Both the position numbers and the translations under genes were made by a program. The notes under the pieces were generated by a model, which did not search any database, was not told the DNA's origin, and saw only the letters and a program-made list of their open reading frames with translations. DNA of 47,543 nucleotides from Bacteriovorax stolpii (lineage in GTDB: Bacteria; Bdellovibrionota; Bacteriovoracia; Bacteriovoracales; Bacteriovoracaceae), in NCBI GenBank assembly GCA_945860895.1, contig CAMASK010000015.1, positions 1-47,543 of the forward strand, read 5' to 3'. This document shows, piece by piece, positions 24,058 through 32,618 of the stretch. Position 1 is the stretch's first letter; each line of letters opens with the position of its first letter.

Positions 24058-26874
24058 TTGAGTAGTGAAATAGCGTCCCTTTACCAGGACATCCGTTCTA
24101 ATCTTGATATATCTAGAAAAGCATTAATTACGACAAGTATTTCGGGAGATGAAGAATCTCCTGAAATACGGTCTTTAGATGATGCTCAAATCGTATTAAA
24201 TACTCTCGAATCCATTGCACTCGACACCAGTGTTCTGTTGGATCAGATTCCTTCACTCGAGTCTTTATTTGAGAAGAATTTTGGAAAAGTCCGTGAGCTT
24301 TATGACAGGGCAGCCATTGTTGAAACAACATTTGTTGAAGATTTCATTTTTCCTTTAACCAGCAACTACTCAGTACTAGTTGATAATGAATTTAGTGCTG
24401 AAGTCACAGGATCTTATAAAGAGACATATAAAGCCTGGGTTGAAGAAAAGACAGCGAAGCATCTAGCGACTCAGGATTTATTAAAGTTAAATTTTGATAT
24501 TAAAATTAGTGACCGTGATATCAGCTGCCAATGTGTCCAATGTCTTGGTGATTATCGCGCACAAATCAGGGAAGCTGTGTTTGCCTTGCAAACGAGTCTC
24601 ATTGATAACGCCGAAGAAAAACTTCACGACTGGATCCTAGCTAAGAAAATTGCAGATATTTCGGGTGCAGTATTTAACCTGAAAAAAGATTTAGAAAAAA
24701 ACTTCCATAACATGCGTAACAAACTCAAGCGTTCATCTGTGAACAAGCTTGAGAATGAAGTGAAGACTCACTTCCGGTTAAAATTCAGTTCAAAATCTGA
24801 GCTGGGAAAAGTTTATAAAGAAAAACTGAACGTTTTCTTCAATACTCTTTTAGTAGAACAGGGTCTTAAACCTGAACTCATTTCTCCCGAAGAATACGAA
24901 AAGTTTTTTTACCAATTAGAAACTAATATCTGGAAGGGTGAACTCTTCCTAAAAACAGAATTTGAACGTTTCACCATGGCCGTGATGGCCTTAAAGCGCA
25001 AAGATGTTTCTTCCACAATTCTAAGAGACTATCTTGGGCAATTTTGGTTGCACGCTGAATCTCGCCGCATTAATCGTAAAGTTATTTATCATATGGGTCC
25101 TACTAACTCCGGTAAGACTTATCACGCTATAGAAGCTCTCTGTAAGGCCAAAAATGGTTGTTACTTAGCTCCACTTAGACTTCTAGCATCTGAGCTGTAC
25201 GATACCATGAACCAAAAAGGTGTTCGTACCACACTCCTGACTGGTGAAGAAGTCATTGAGATTCCTGACTCAACACATTTTTCTTCAACTATCGAAATGG
25301 CCAAGCTTCAGCAAAGATTTCAATGCTGCGTGATCGATGAAATCCAGATGCTCACTGATCCACAACGTGGTTGGGCCTGGACGCGTGCCTTAGTTAATAT
25401 TCAAGCCGATGAAATTCACATTTGCGGTGATCACTCTGTTCTTGAACTAGTAAAGCAGGTTCTGGCCCTTTGTGGTGATACTCTTGAAATTCGTGAATAC
25501 ACGCGTATGACTGAACTCAATGTGATGGAGCACCAGATTCCTCTTTCTCAACTTGAAAAAAATGATGCCTTGATTGTTTTCTCACGAAGAAATGCTCTTA
25601 AATACAAAGCCGATCTGGAAGAGCTCGATTTTAAAGTTTCTATTGTTTATGGACGACTATCTCCGGAAGTGCGTCGTGAACAGGCGAGAAAATTTGATGA
25701 AGGCGAAACTGATATCATGGTTTCAACTGATGCCATTGCCATGGGGATGAACTTACCCGTGAAACGAATTGTTTTCTCCGCTCTCTCGAAGTTTATTGAT
25801 AATAATGAAAATCCACTGACCTATAGTGAAATTAAACAAATCTCAGGCCGTGCAGGAAGATTCAAACGCTTTCCCGTAGGTCATGTAACAACTCTGAACC
25901 GGGTTGAAGATGGACTTCGCACTTTAAGAAATGCTCTAGCTCACACTCTATCACAAAGTGATAAGGCGATGGTGGGGCCAGATTTAGATATCTTCAGTAG
26001 TGTTAACCATGCCCTTGATGCCAACACTCTTCCTAGTCTTTCCCTTTCAGAATTCTTACGTCTCTTTAATACCATGACATTTAGAAAACCATTCTATTGT
26101 GTGGATATGAAAGAAATGATTGAACTGGCAGAAATGGTAGAAGCTGCAGATGAGGATCGGACTTTATCTAATGCTGAAATCTTTGGCTTCGCCTGTGCTC
26201 CAGTCAATCTCGGATTGATCGAGCATGTACAATATTACTTATGGATTTTGAATCACTACGTTGGAAATCAATCTATCATCAATGAACCGATCGATGAGCG
26301 CTCAGACAATATTGATTACCTTGAAACTTCCATTAAATGCGTAGAGCTCTATCAGTGGCTTTCAAGACACTTTGATAAAAAGAATTTTAACTTCGATGAG
26401 AAGAGTCTACTTGAGAATAAATCCAAAGCTATTGAAAGATTGAATGAACTTCTTTCTGATAAAATTGGTAAAACTTGCTCGAGTTGCGGCTGTAAAATGC
26501 CGGCGAACGCCCGTTTTAATATTTGTGATGAATGTTTTTCAAAACGTAAATTCCAAAGACGTGGCCCTCCTCGTGATGATAGATCAGCTCAAGATAATAG
26601 AGACAACCGGGATAATCGAGAAAACCGCGATTCTCGAAGTGGTGGACGTGGCAGTCATAAAGGTGGCGGCCGTGGCAGAAATGATAAGCGTGGCAATAAA
26701 GAACCTCGCAAAGAAAATGGTGCACGTCCTGAGCGATCACATCAAGCTGAACGATCTTCGGGCCCTTCTTCGTCAACTTCAGACACTGGGATTAGAAGAC
26801 CTAGTCCTCAGCGAACTGGCGCAAAAAAACCAGGTAATAAAAATGCAGCAGCTGCTTTTAGAAAACACCGTTAA
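24058..26874 (+). CDS. SUV3-like ATP-dependent RNA helicase with zinc-finger and basic RGG-like tail
   Basis: About 938 residues. The helicase core begins near residue 345 with G-P-T-N-S-G-K-T (Walker A), A-P-L-R-L-L-A, T-G-E-E, D-E-I-Q (about 427), then S-T-D-A-I-A-M-G-M-N and Q-I-S-G-R-A-G-R. These are diagnostic of the SUV3/mtRNA-degradosome family. N-terminal to it are 340 unassigned residues with a C-Q-C-V-Q-C cluster near 158. The C-terminus has a four-cysteine zinc finger (C-S-S-C...C-D-E-C, about 805-835) and a disordered R/D/N/G-rich tail. The start is a TTG; 24058 is 11 bases from AAGGA, while TTG 24049 is only 2. Confidence 0.9.
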   Translation: MSSEIASLYQDIRSNLDISRKALITTSISGDEESPEIRSLDDAQIVLNTLESIALDTSVLLDQIPSLESLFEKNFGKVRELYDRAAIVETTFVEDFIFPLTSNYSVLVDNEFSAEVTGSYKETYKAWVEEKTAKHLATQDLLKLNFDIKISDRDISCQCVQCLGDYRAQIREAVFALQTSLIDNAEEKLHDWILAKKIADISGAVFNLKKDLEKNFHNMRNKLKRSSVNKLENEVKTHFRLKFSSKSELGKVYKEKLNVFFNTLLVEQGLKPELISPEEYEKFFYQLETNIWKGELFLKTEFERFTMAVMALKRKDVSSTILRDYLGQFWLHAESRRINRKVIYHMGPTNSGKTYHAIEALCKAKNGCYLAPLRLLASELYDTMNQKGVRTTLLTGEEVIEIPDSTHFSSTIEMAKLQQRFQCCVIDEIQMLTDPQRGWAWTRALVNIQADEIHICGDHSVLELVKQVLALCGDTLEIREYTRMTELNVMEHQIPLSQLEKNDALIVFSRRNALKYKADLEELDFKVSIVYGRLSPEVRREQARKFDEGETDIMVSTDAIAMGMNLPVKRIVFSALSKFIDNNENPLTYSEIKQISGRAGRFKRFPVGHVTTLNRVEDGLRTLRNALAHTLSQSDKAMVGPDLDIFSSVNHALDANTLPSLSLSEFLRLFNTMTFRKPFYCVDMKEMIELAEMVEAADEDRTLSNAEIFGFACAPVNLGLIEHVQYYLWILNHYVGNQSIINEPIDERSDNIDYLETSIKCVELYQWLSRHFDKKNFNFDEKSLLENKSKAIERLNELLSDKIGKTCSSCGCKMPANARFNICDECFSKRKFQRRGPPRDDRSAQDNRDNRDNRENRDSRSGGRGSHKGGGRGRNDKRGNKEPRKENGARPERSHQAERSSGPSSSTSDTGIRRPSPQRTGAKKPGNKNAAAAFRKHR

Positions 26875-26876
26875 GT

Positions 26877-27689
26877 ATGAATTCGTATTCAGAATTTGCC
26901 CGTAAAATTCTTTCTGGAGAAACTCTGGAAGATAAACTACTTTCCCATTCCTTTGAGTGGGATAAGTGGCAACCTCACGATTTACCGAACTCCCCAGGAC
27001 GTACGGGCCGGCTTGCCTTTTCTGAAGAAAAATTAAAATTTCCTAAGATGGCGAGACTTAATGAGAACGATAAAAAAGCCCTGGCCCTTCATAGTTTTGC
27101 AAATCATGAACTTCTGGCGATAGAAATGATGGCAGCCGCCATTCTAATTTATCCTCATGTCACAGAAGATGATGTGAGATTTAAAAAAGGAATTCTTACG
27201 GCCTTAAAAGATGAGCAGAAGCATTTAAGTCTATACATCAAAAGAATTAATGAGCTTGGATACGAGTTCGGGGATTTTCCCTTGAATGACTTTTTTTGGC
27301 GTCAAATGGCTAAGCTCAAATCTCCTGCACAATACACAGCTGTAATGGCGCTAACCTTTGAAGCAGCCAATTTGGATTTTGCTCAGTATTACTCGAAGAT
27401 CTTTCGCGATTTTGGCGACGAAGTTACCGCCAACATAATGGATGAAGTTCTTGCCGATGAGATTACCCATGTGGCTTTTGGTGCACATTGGATGAAGAAG
27501 TGGAGAGCTGATAAAGATATCTGGGATTATTATCGAAGTTCTTTGCCCTTTCCAATGACCCCTGCCAGAAGTAAGGGCTTTGGATATGATTCGGTCATTC
27601 ATGGTAAGGCCATGAATGATGAGAGCTTCATTGATCAATTAAGCGCTTATGATGATGATTTTCTGATAACCAAAAGAAAAAAAACATGA
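26877..27689 (+). CDS. DUF455 ferritin-like diiron protein
   Basis: 270 residues, soluble four-helix bundle. Carboxylate-bridged diiron ligands are readable: E78 and E83 in H-E-L-L-A-I-E, E113-x-x-H116 in D-E-Q-K-H, E162 in F-E-A-A, and E195-x-x-H198 in D-E-I-T-H. This is the DUF455 family, whose reaction is unknown; distant relatives include oxygen-using hydroxylases. It starts 2 bases after the helicase stop without its own clear ribosome site and overlaps the next gene by 4 bases (ATGA), so it is tightly coupled to the ATP-grasp-like protein. Confidence 0.88.
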   Translation: MNSYSEFARKILSGETLEDKLLSHSFEWDKWQPHDLPNSPGRTGRLAFSEEKLKFPKMARLNENDKKALALHSFANHELLAIEMMAAAILIYPHVTEDDVRFKKGILTALKDEQKHLSLYIKRINELGYEFGDFPLNDFFWRQMAKLKSPAQYTAVMALTFEAANLDFAQYYSKIFRDFGDEVTANIMDEVLADEITHVAFGAHWMKKWRADKDIWDYYRSSLPFPMTPARSKGFGYDSVIHGKAMNDESFIDQLSAYDDDFLITKRKKT

Positions 27690-28759
27690 AGGCCATTAAG
27701 GTCAATGCAGATTATGAAGTGGAACTATTTCATGGGAAAACTGCTCCGCCCATAATCAACCACACAATTGAATTTCTGGCTTTGTATTTAGAAGACGCTC
27801 CACTTTGGTCAACCAAAAATTACTCCAAAGAATACTTAAATCATGTGGCCAGCATTACTCGCAAAGAACCCAGAATTGTTCATTCTGGCCCTTTTGAAAA
27901 CTGGTGGGGTCCCTTAAAAGACCTAAGAGTTGAGAGAGAATGGAATTCAAAGATTACGAGTACACAAATCATTATTAATCAAGGCTGGTGTAAAAATACT
28001 TTTATCATTCACAAAGCAGAAGATATGAGTGCACTAAAAGCCGATGTGGCCTATTTGCTTAAAGATCCATATGGAATGTCAGGACAAAGATTTCAAGTTC
28101 TTCCCCAAGAATTAGATCTTCAGCAAAAAAAAGAATTGATCCTCAAATCCTTATCGTATGGTTCGCTAATCATAGAGCCTTTGTTTCATCGAATTTATGA
28201 TTTTTCACAATACATTTTCCCTGATGGAAAAAGGATTGCTTATCAGAATCTCGTTGATAGTAAATTTCAATACAAAGGTACAGTCTTTAAGGATTACAAA
28301 GATCCAACACTTGAAAATTTGCCCTTCTTTCATCGAGTTTCAAAAAAAAATTGGGATAACTATAAAGAGCAGATAAATCAAATTATAAAATCCTATAAAA
28401 AGCTTCAAAATAATGCAGGATTCTCCATCGATTCTTTTGTTTATGAAGAGGGTAATGAATTCAAAATTCGTGCAATGAGTGAAATTAACTATCGTCGCAC
28501 TATGGGACGAATGTCTTGGGAACTTTCTTCTAAGTACAGTGGAGGGAAAGTCTGGAGCGGTCTTTATTTATTTAAATACACTGGTGAAGAAATTCTCTGG
28601 GAGTTATTGAAATATTTAGAAAACGTAAAGGTTCTGTCTCCTGGTGATTCCAGATTTGAAGTGCTCTATTTGAGTGCCCGAGATGAAGATGAAGGAATTG
28701 AGTTGTTACAAAAATTAAGAAGCCTACTGCCTGATGCCCAATTTTCGATAAAGCTCTAG
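27686..28759 (+). CDS. ATP-grasp-like ligase of unknown substrate
   Basis: 357 residues. ATP-grasp pattern: K126 before a glycine-rich loop (L-K-D-P-Y-G-M-S-G-Q, 125-134), E164 in I-I-E-P, D172, a D-S-F-V-Y strand (249-253) and the metal/phosphate end E266-I-N268-Y-R270-x3-G274. The N-terminal about 90 residues are rich in aromatic residues and would form the substrate domain. Such enzymes join a carboxylate to an amine or thiol. No named family recognised. Coupled by ATGA overlap to the DUF455 gene; 36 bases overlap the convergent aldolase gene. Confidence 0.65.
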   Translation: MKAIKVNADYEVELFHGKTAPPIINHTIEFLALYLEDAPLWSTKNYSKEYLNHVASITRKEPRIVHSGPFENWWGPLKDLRVEREWNSKITSTQIIINQGWCKNTFIIHKAEDMSALKADVAYLLKDPYGMSGQRFQVLPQELDLQQKKELILKSLSYGSLIIEPLFHRIYDFSQYIFPDGKRIAYQNLVDSKFQYKGTVFKDYKDPTLENLPFFHRVSKKNWDNYKEQINQIIKSYKKLQNNAGFSIDSFVYEEGNEFKIRAMSEINYRRTMGRMSWELSSKYSGGKVWSGLYLFKYTGEEILWELLKYLENVKVLSPGDSRFEVLYLSARDEDEGIELLQKLRSLLPDAQFSIKL

Positions 28760-29341
28760 AATATTTTTACCTGCCTCTTCAGCCGTTGTTCCGTAAGAGA
28801 TAATTCCATCTTCATGGCCTTTCATGACAAACACACCACTTGATTTATTAGCGAGGAGTTCATAGGCAGCATTTGCCATTTCCTGGGTTCCGTAATGAAT
28901 ATTTTCCTCAATGAAATCGCAATTCTGGTTTTGAAGCATTTCCCATAATTTCTGATGATGAACGTGAAAGACGTATTGAATTGTGGGATTTGCTTCATAG
29001 ATCCCAAAATGAGTTAGTGATTCGCTGGATGGAGGAATTAAACCTTCGGCAGTCACTGAACCACGCTTAAGGTCACAATCCATAACTTTGGTATAGTGGT
29101 GGGCTTGGAGGTGAGGTAAGTGACCAGTTTGACTTCCAGTGATGATAAAGGCTTTCTTTTGGAGACGAGAAGAAAGATTGCCATATCCGATTTTTTCGTT
29201 CGGGTATTCTCCAACCAAGCCTTGCTTGTAGAAGATGGCCCGCCACTTTTCCAAAGCGATAACTTGAACCAATTCAGGAGCCGGGGCCCTCTTGAGAGTG
29301 AGCTTGAACTTTATAATACCTTCATCTTTAGCATTATTCAC
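28724..29341 (-). CDS. class II aldolase/adducin-family protein
   Basis: About 205 residues from GTG 29341, which has AAGGA 6 bases before it; a TTG 36 bases earlier (29377) is possible but lacks a ribosome site. Family motifs: Y-G-N-L-S-S-R (phosphate loop), T-G-S-Q-T-G-H, the metal-binding V-F-H-V-H-H and a later G-H-E-D-G-I-I with a third histidine. P-P-S-S-E-S near the middle is in the usual position. It resembles fuculose/ribulose aldolases, epimerases and methylthioribulose-phosphate dehydratase; substrate unassigned. Convergent with the ATP-grasp gene, divergent from the acidic protein. Confidence 0.85.
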   Translation of the reverse strand: MNNAKDEGIIKFKLTLKRAPAPELVQVIALEKWRAIFYKQGLVGEYPNEKIGYGNLSSRLQKKAFIITGSQTGHLPHLQAHHYTKVMDCDLKRGSVTAEGLIPPSSESLTHFGIYEANPTIQYVFHVHHQKLWEMLQNQNCDFIEENIHYGTQEMANAAYELLANKSSGVFVMKGHEDGIISYGTTAEEAGKNILELYRKLGIRQ

Positions 29342-29371
29342 TGTAAGTCCTTGATCTCCTATGGAGTTTTC

Positions 29372-29399
29372 TTGCAAACTTCATAACGTGTCTTATAAT
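29372..29399 (+). promoter_or_regulatory. sigma-70 promoter of the acidic membrane protein gene
   Basis: TTGCAA (29372-29377), a 16-base spacer and consensus TATAAT (29394-29399). The predicted transcription start is near 29406, giving a leader of roughly 45-60 bases before the start of the acidic protein. Confidence 0.55.
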
Positions 29400-29452
29400 G
29401 AGAATACTGGATAACCTATACTTAATTCAACACAATTCACTTAGGAGCAGTT

Positions 29453-30595
29453 ATCTTCGCAAAGTTGATCAAAGACATTAAGACCAAAATTCCTTTGAAG
29501 AAAAAAGCAGAGGAAGAAGATGAGCTTGATGACGAAGAAAATTCCGACGAAAGAGATAATGGTTCAACTGATCCTTCTTTAAGTGCGAGCATTGATAAAA
29601 CTGGTGTTACAGATATTAGCAATCTAGATGATGAGTCAGAAGCTGATGATGATACCACTCAATCAAAAACTCAATCCATCATAAATAAAATTAAAGCCCT
29701 GATTCCTAAAAAGAAAGCATCCGAACATAATGAAGGCGATGATGAAGCTGAAGCTGAAGATGAAGATGAAGAGACTTCAGATTCAGACGGTAAAAAAAAC
29801 ACTAAGAAAAAAAAGCCGATTATTTTTATTGCTGTCGCAATAGGTGTAGTGGTTCTTTTATTTGAAGATTCTATTTTTCCTCCTGAGCCTGCATCAGAAC
29901 CAGCTGTGGTAGTTAAGCCAATAGAGAAAAAAATTGTTCCTGGGAAGAAAGCAGATACTGAAGCAAAACCAGCCGAGACAGCTGCAACTGATACAGCGAC
30001 CGAAGTGGAGAAACCGGCTGAGAAAGAAGCAGATATAGCTACAACAGAAACTCCTGCTACAGCAGAAACTCCTTCTGAAACAGAAACTCCTGCTACAGCA
30101 GAAACTCCTACAGAAGCAGTAAAGGAGACTTCAAGTGAAGCAACAGATAACACTGTTACTGAGACACCAGTTGAAACAACTACAGAAACAACTACTGAAA
30201 AACCAGATGAGACAATTGAAGCCCCTAAAACAGTAGATTCGGTTGATGGCCAAGTTGCAGAATCAAGCGATGATTTAACCGAAAAAATTCTGGAAGATTT
30301 AGAAAAAGAAGTAAAAAAGAATAAGCCTAAAGAAGTTAAAAAAGAATACGTTGGTCCACCAGATTATGAATATAGAGGCCGAGGTTTGGTTTATAACTGT
30401 ACAGGTAAGCACTGGGCTTGTGTCGATGCACCAAGCTTTAAAGTTTGTGAAGATAATTTCTCTTCAGTCACTTACAGCAAAAAAGTAATTGAATGCTATC
30501 CATTTAATGTATACACGAATCAAAAAGGCTGCGAATTAATGCAGAATCGTGTGGTTTCTTCTAATGCCAAGACAGGATTTTGTAAGGGAAATTAA
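29453..30595 (+). CDS. acidic single-pass membrane protein with repeat linker and Cys-rich end
   Basis: About 380 residues, family not recognised. Two similar units open the protein: a basic amphipathic segment (I-K-x-K-I-P-x-K-K-K-A) followed by a Glu/Asp tract, first near the start and again about 80 residues on. One membrane helix follows (I-I-F-I-A-V-A-I-G-V-V-V-L-L-F, about 120-135), then a Glu/Thr/Ala/Pro-rich linker with exact repeats. The last about 75 residues contain six cysteines (Y-N-C-T-G, W-A-C-V, K-V-C-E, I-E-C-Y, G-C-E, G-F-C-K). I infer a cytoplasmic acidic tail and an exported Cys domain. The start is uncertain: TTG 29465 is 17 bases from AGGAG, whereas an ATC codon at 29453 is 5 bases away. 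Confidence 0.75.
   Translation: MFAKLIKDIKTKIPLKKKAEEEDELDDEENSDERDNGSTDPSLSASIDKTGVTDISNLDDESEADDDTTQSKTQSIINKIKALIPKKKASEHNEGDDEAEAEDEDEETSDSDGKKNTKKKKPIIFIAVAIGVVVLLFEDSIFPPEPASEPAVVVKPIEKKIVPGKKADTEAKPAETAATDTATEVEKPAEKEADIATTETPATAETPSETETPATAETPTEAVKETSSEATDNTVTETPVETTTETTTEKPDETIEAPKTVDSVDGQVAESSDDLTEKILEDLEKEVKKNKPKEVKKEYVGPPDYEYRGRGLVYNCTGKHWACVDAPSFKVCEDNFSSVTYSKKVIECYPFNVYTNQKGCELMQNRVVSSNAKTGFCKGN
30044..30109 (+). repeat. 36-bp-period tandem repeat inside the acidic protein gene
   Basis: Two identical 30-base units (30044-30073 and 30080-30109) are separated by 6 bases. Each encodes T-E-T-P-A-T-A-E-T-P. They extend a Thr/Glu/Pro/Ala-rich spacer and are a likely site of length variation by slippage or recombination. 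Confidence 0.9.
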
Positions 30596-31314
30596 GCAGC
30601 GTTCTTATTAAACTTTTTGTCCATTAACGGAATAAAAAATTCTTCTTCATTTTTAAGGGCTTCTTGCTTCATGCCAGAAATGAACATTTTTACTAGATTT
30701 GAATCAAATTGAGTTCCTGAAAATTGGATAAGTTCATCAAAAGCGACTTCGTAAGGCAACCCTTTACGATAGGGACGAGTTGAGGTCATTGCGTCGAAGG
30801 TGTCGGCAATTAGAATAATTCTTGCTGCCAGAGGTATCTCTTCACCTTTGAGTCCTAGAGGATAGCCTTTACCATCAAATCTTTCATGATGAAAACGGGC
30901 ATTGGAAGCAATTTTTTCAAATTGAGGGTAATCTTTTAAAATTTCCCAGCTTTGCTCTGGATGCTGTTTCATAATTTGAAATTCAGCTTCAGAAAGGCGC
31001 GAGGGCTTATTGAGAACAGCATCTGGTGTTCCGATTTTTCCAATATCATGGAAAATCGCAGATAGTTCCAGTTCATACATTTCAGATGAAGATAGTTTTG
31101 CTTCAGTACCAGTAACTAATGAAAAATAGGCAACGCGCATGCTATGGCCAAAAGTATAACTATCTTTGGCATCCAACGCTTTCAAAATAATTTTAGCTGC
31201 TTGTTCGCTGATCTGACGATTCTCGTTTTTGAGCTGCTCAACTTGTCCCGCCATGCCCAGAAGGGAAAGGGCAGTAGTCAGTGACGGCAATTCAAAGACA
31301 TTATTTTTTTTCAT
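30592..31314 (-). CDS. HD-GYP domain protein (predicted cyclic-di-GMP phosphodiesterase)
   Basis: About 240 residues from ATG 31314; a TTG at 31326 is in frame, but GGA lies 7 bases before the ATG. The HD-GYP signature is complete: G-H-S-M-R-V, F-H-D-I-G-K-I-G, the H-P-E-Q-S segment, R-F-H-H-E-R-F-D-G-K-G-Y-P-L-G-L and I-A-D-T-F-D-A-M-T. The 60-residue N-terminus is short and lacks a receiver or PAS domain, so input must come from a partner. It would break down the second messenger c-di-GMP. Divergent from the PP2C-like gene; the stop codons overlap with the acidic gene by 4 bases. Confidence 0.92.
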   Translation of the reverse strand: MKKNNVFELPSLTTALSLLGMAGQVEQLKNENRQISEQAAKIILKALDAKDSYTFGHSMRVAYFSLVTGTEAKLSSSEMYELELSAIFHDIGKIGTPDAVLNKPSRLSEAEFQIMKQHPEQSWEILKDYPQFEKIASNARFHHERFDGKGYPLGLKGEEIPLAARIILIADTFDAMTSTRPYRKGLPYEVAFDELIQFSGTQFDSNLVKMFISGMKQEALKNEEEFFIPLMDKKFNKNAA

Positions 31315-31466
31315 AAGTTCATCCAACTCAAAAACGTAGTGAAGGCCAAAAATGGTTTCACTCTATAAATTCTCTTCGGTTGTTTTGCCGAAAAATAAAC
31401 TGTAAAATAGGGGAAGCCCTGATAAAGAAGATAAGAGTTTGAAAATATTGGGTTTAAGGCGTGAAA

Positions 31467-32618
31467 ATGGTCATATTAGATGAGCGTGGCTTTCTGGATA
31501 AACAGTTGGAAGATCAAGGATTTAAAATTTTTGATTTTTATGATGAACACAAGATCCTGGACATCAAAAGCTTATGTGAACTTCCCTTGAGTAGAAAGGC
31601 TGACATACTTTTAGTCGATACTCAGTCGGTTTTAAATCATCCTGAGCTTGAAGAAAAATTTAAAACCATGCTAAATACTTTTTTAGGTGTCATTTTTTTC
31701 CATGAGCAGAAAAATGACAAAGCACATACATGGGTTCTAGATCAGGCTGCATTTTTAACTAAAATTATCGGTCAATATGCTCTTCCAATGCCACAGCTTG
31801 ATTGGACTATGCTTTCTAATCAAATGCAGTTTTTATGGACCCTACTATCTGAACAGAAAGCTCTTCAGTCTCATCTTGTTAAATTCAGCCAGGAATTAGA
31901 CTTGGCCTTACAGGTGGCCGAGAACGAAATGCTCAAAGCTAAAAAAATTCATGAAATTTTAATTCCCAAGCGCAGTGATGAAATAAAGGGAATTTCTTTC
32001 TTAAATAAATACGCTTCTGGAGACGGTGGTGGAGGAGAGTTTTATGATCTTCATCAAACTGGTAACAAAATTTATCAAATATTTATCTCAAGTCAGTCTT
32101 ATTTAATTTCAAGCTCGCTGATCGGCGTTTTGAATTTACACAAGCAAAAAGACTTTAAGGAAGAAGCTTTTTTGCGGGATGCAAAAAATGAGATTCAGGC
32201 CATTAATGGCTCCAGGAAAAAGAAATCTGAAGTTGAAATCGTGATTTTAGAGCTTGATATATCTCATCTAACTCTTAAGGCTTCGGGTTGGGGAAAATTT
32301 GAATTTTATAGCCATCTCAATGGACAAATCGACCTTGGACTAAATGCCTCTCAAGATTTAAAAGAATCTTTGCCTTACCAAATGGTAAAGGGCGAAAAAA
32401 TGATTGTATTCTCTCCAGGATTTCTATTTAATTGGAAAGAAGGTCGTATTAAACTAGAGTTATATTCATTTTTAAAAGGTCATCATCGGCTGCCACAGTC
32501 CGATCTTTTGATGGAACTCTTCTTGCAACTAAGTTTAGTCAAAGAAGCAGAATTTCTGAGTAAGGATGCAACGGTAGTAATGATGGAGGTAAACCGTCAT
32601 GGTATTCATAAAATTTAG
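31467..32618 (+). CDS. degenerate PP2C/SpoIIE-like protein
   Basis: About 383 residues from ATG 31467 (AAGG 8 bases upstream; GTG 31461 is too close). The N-terminal about 110 residues resemble a receiver-like fold (I-L-D-E, A-D-I-L-L-V-D-T, V-I-F-F-H). A helical linker (about 140-175) leads into K-A-K-K-I-H-E-I-L-I-P and G-G-G-G-E-F-Y-D, the landmark of RsbU-type phosphatases. The second metal motif (normally D-x-S-G-H-G) is replaced by I-S-S-Q-S-Y-L, and the first aspartate is glutamate. I therefore infer a pseudophosphatase with a regulatory role. The last 20 bases overlap the following gene. Confidence 0.6.
   Translation: MVILDERGFLDKQLEDQGFKIFDFYDEHKILDIKSLCELPLSRKADILLVDTQSVLNHPELEEKFKTMLNTFLGVIFFHEQKNDKAHTWVLDQAAFLTKIIGQYALPMPQLDWTMLSNQMQFLWTLLSEQKALQSHLVKFSQELDLALQVAENEMLKAKKIHEILIPKRSDEIKGISFLNKYASGDGGGGEFYDLHQTGNKIYQIFISSQSYLISSSLIGVLNLHKQKDFKEEAFLRDAKNEIQAINGSRKKKSEVEIVILELDISHLTLKASGWGKFEFYSHLNGQIDLGLNASQDLKESLPYQMVKGEKMIVFSPGFLFNWKEGRIKLELYSFLKGHHRLPQSDLLMELFLQLSLVKEAEFLSKDATVVMMEVNRHGIHKI

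Noticed and set aside
26444-26905. 153-codon frame on the same strand overlapping the helicase tail
   Set aside because: A frame shadow of the Arg/Asp/Asn-rich tail; no start signal and no recognisable composition.
30044-30109. CRISPR-like repeat
   Set aside because: In-frame coding repeat with only 6 bases between copies; no spacers or cas genes.
29671-30153. 160-codon open frame antisense to the acidic protein gene
   Set aside because: It is Ser/Val/Ala-rich only because it mirrors the Glu/Thr/Ala repeats of the sense gene; no ribosome site.
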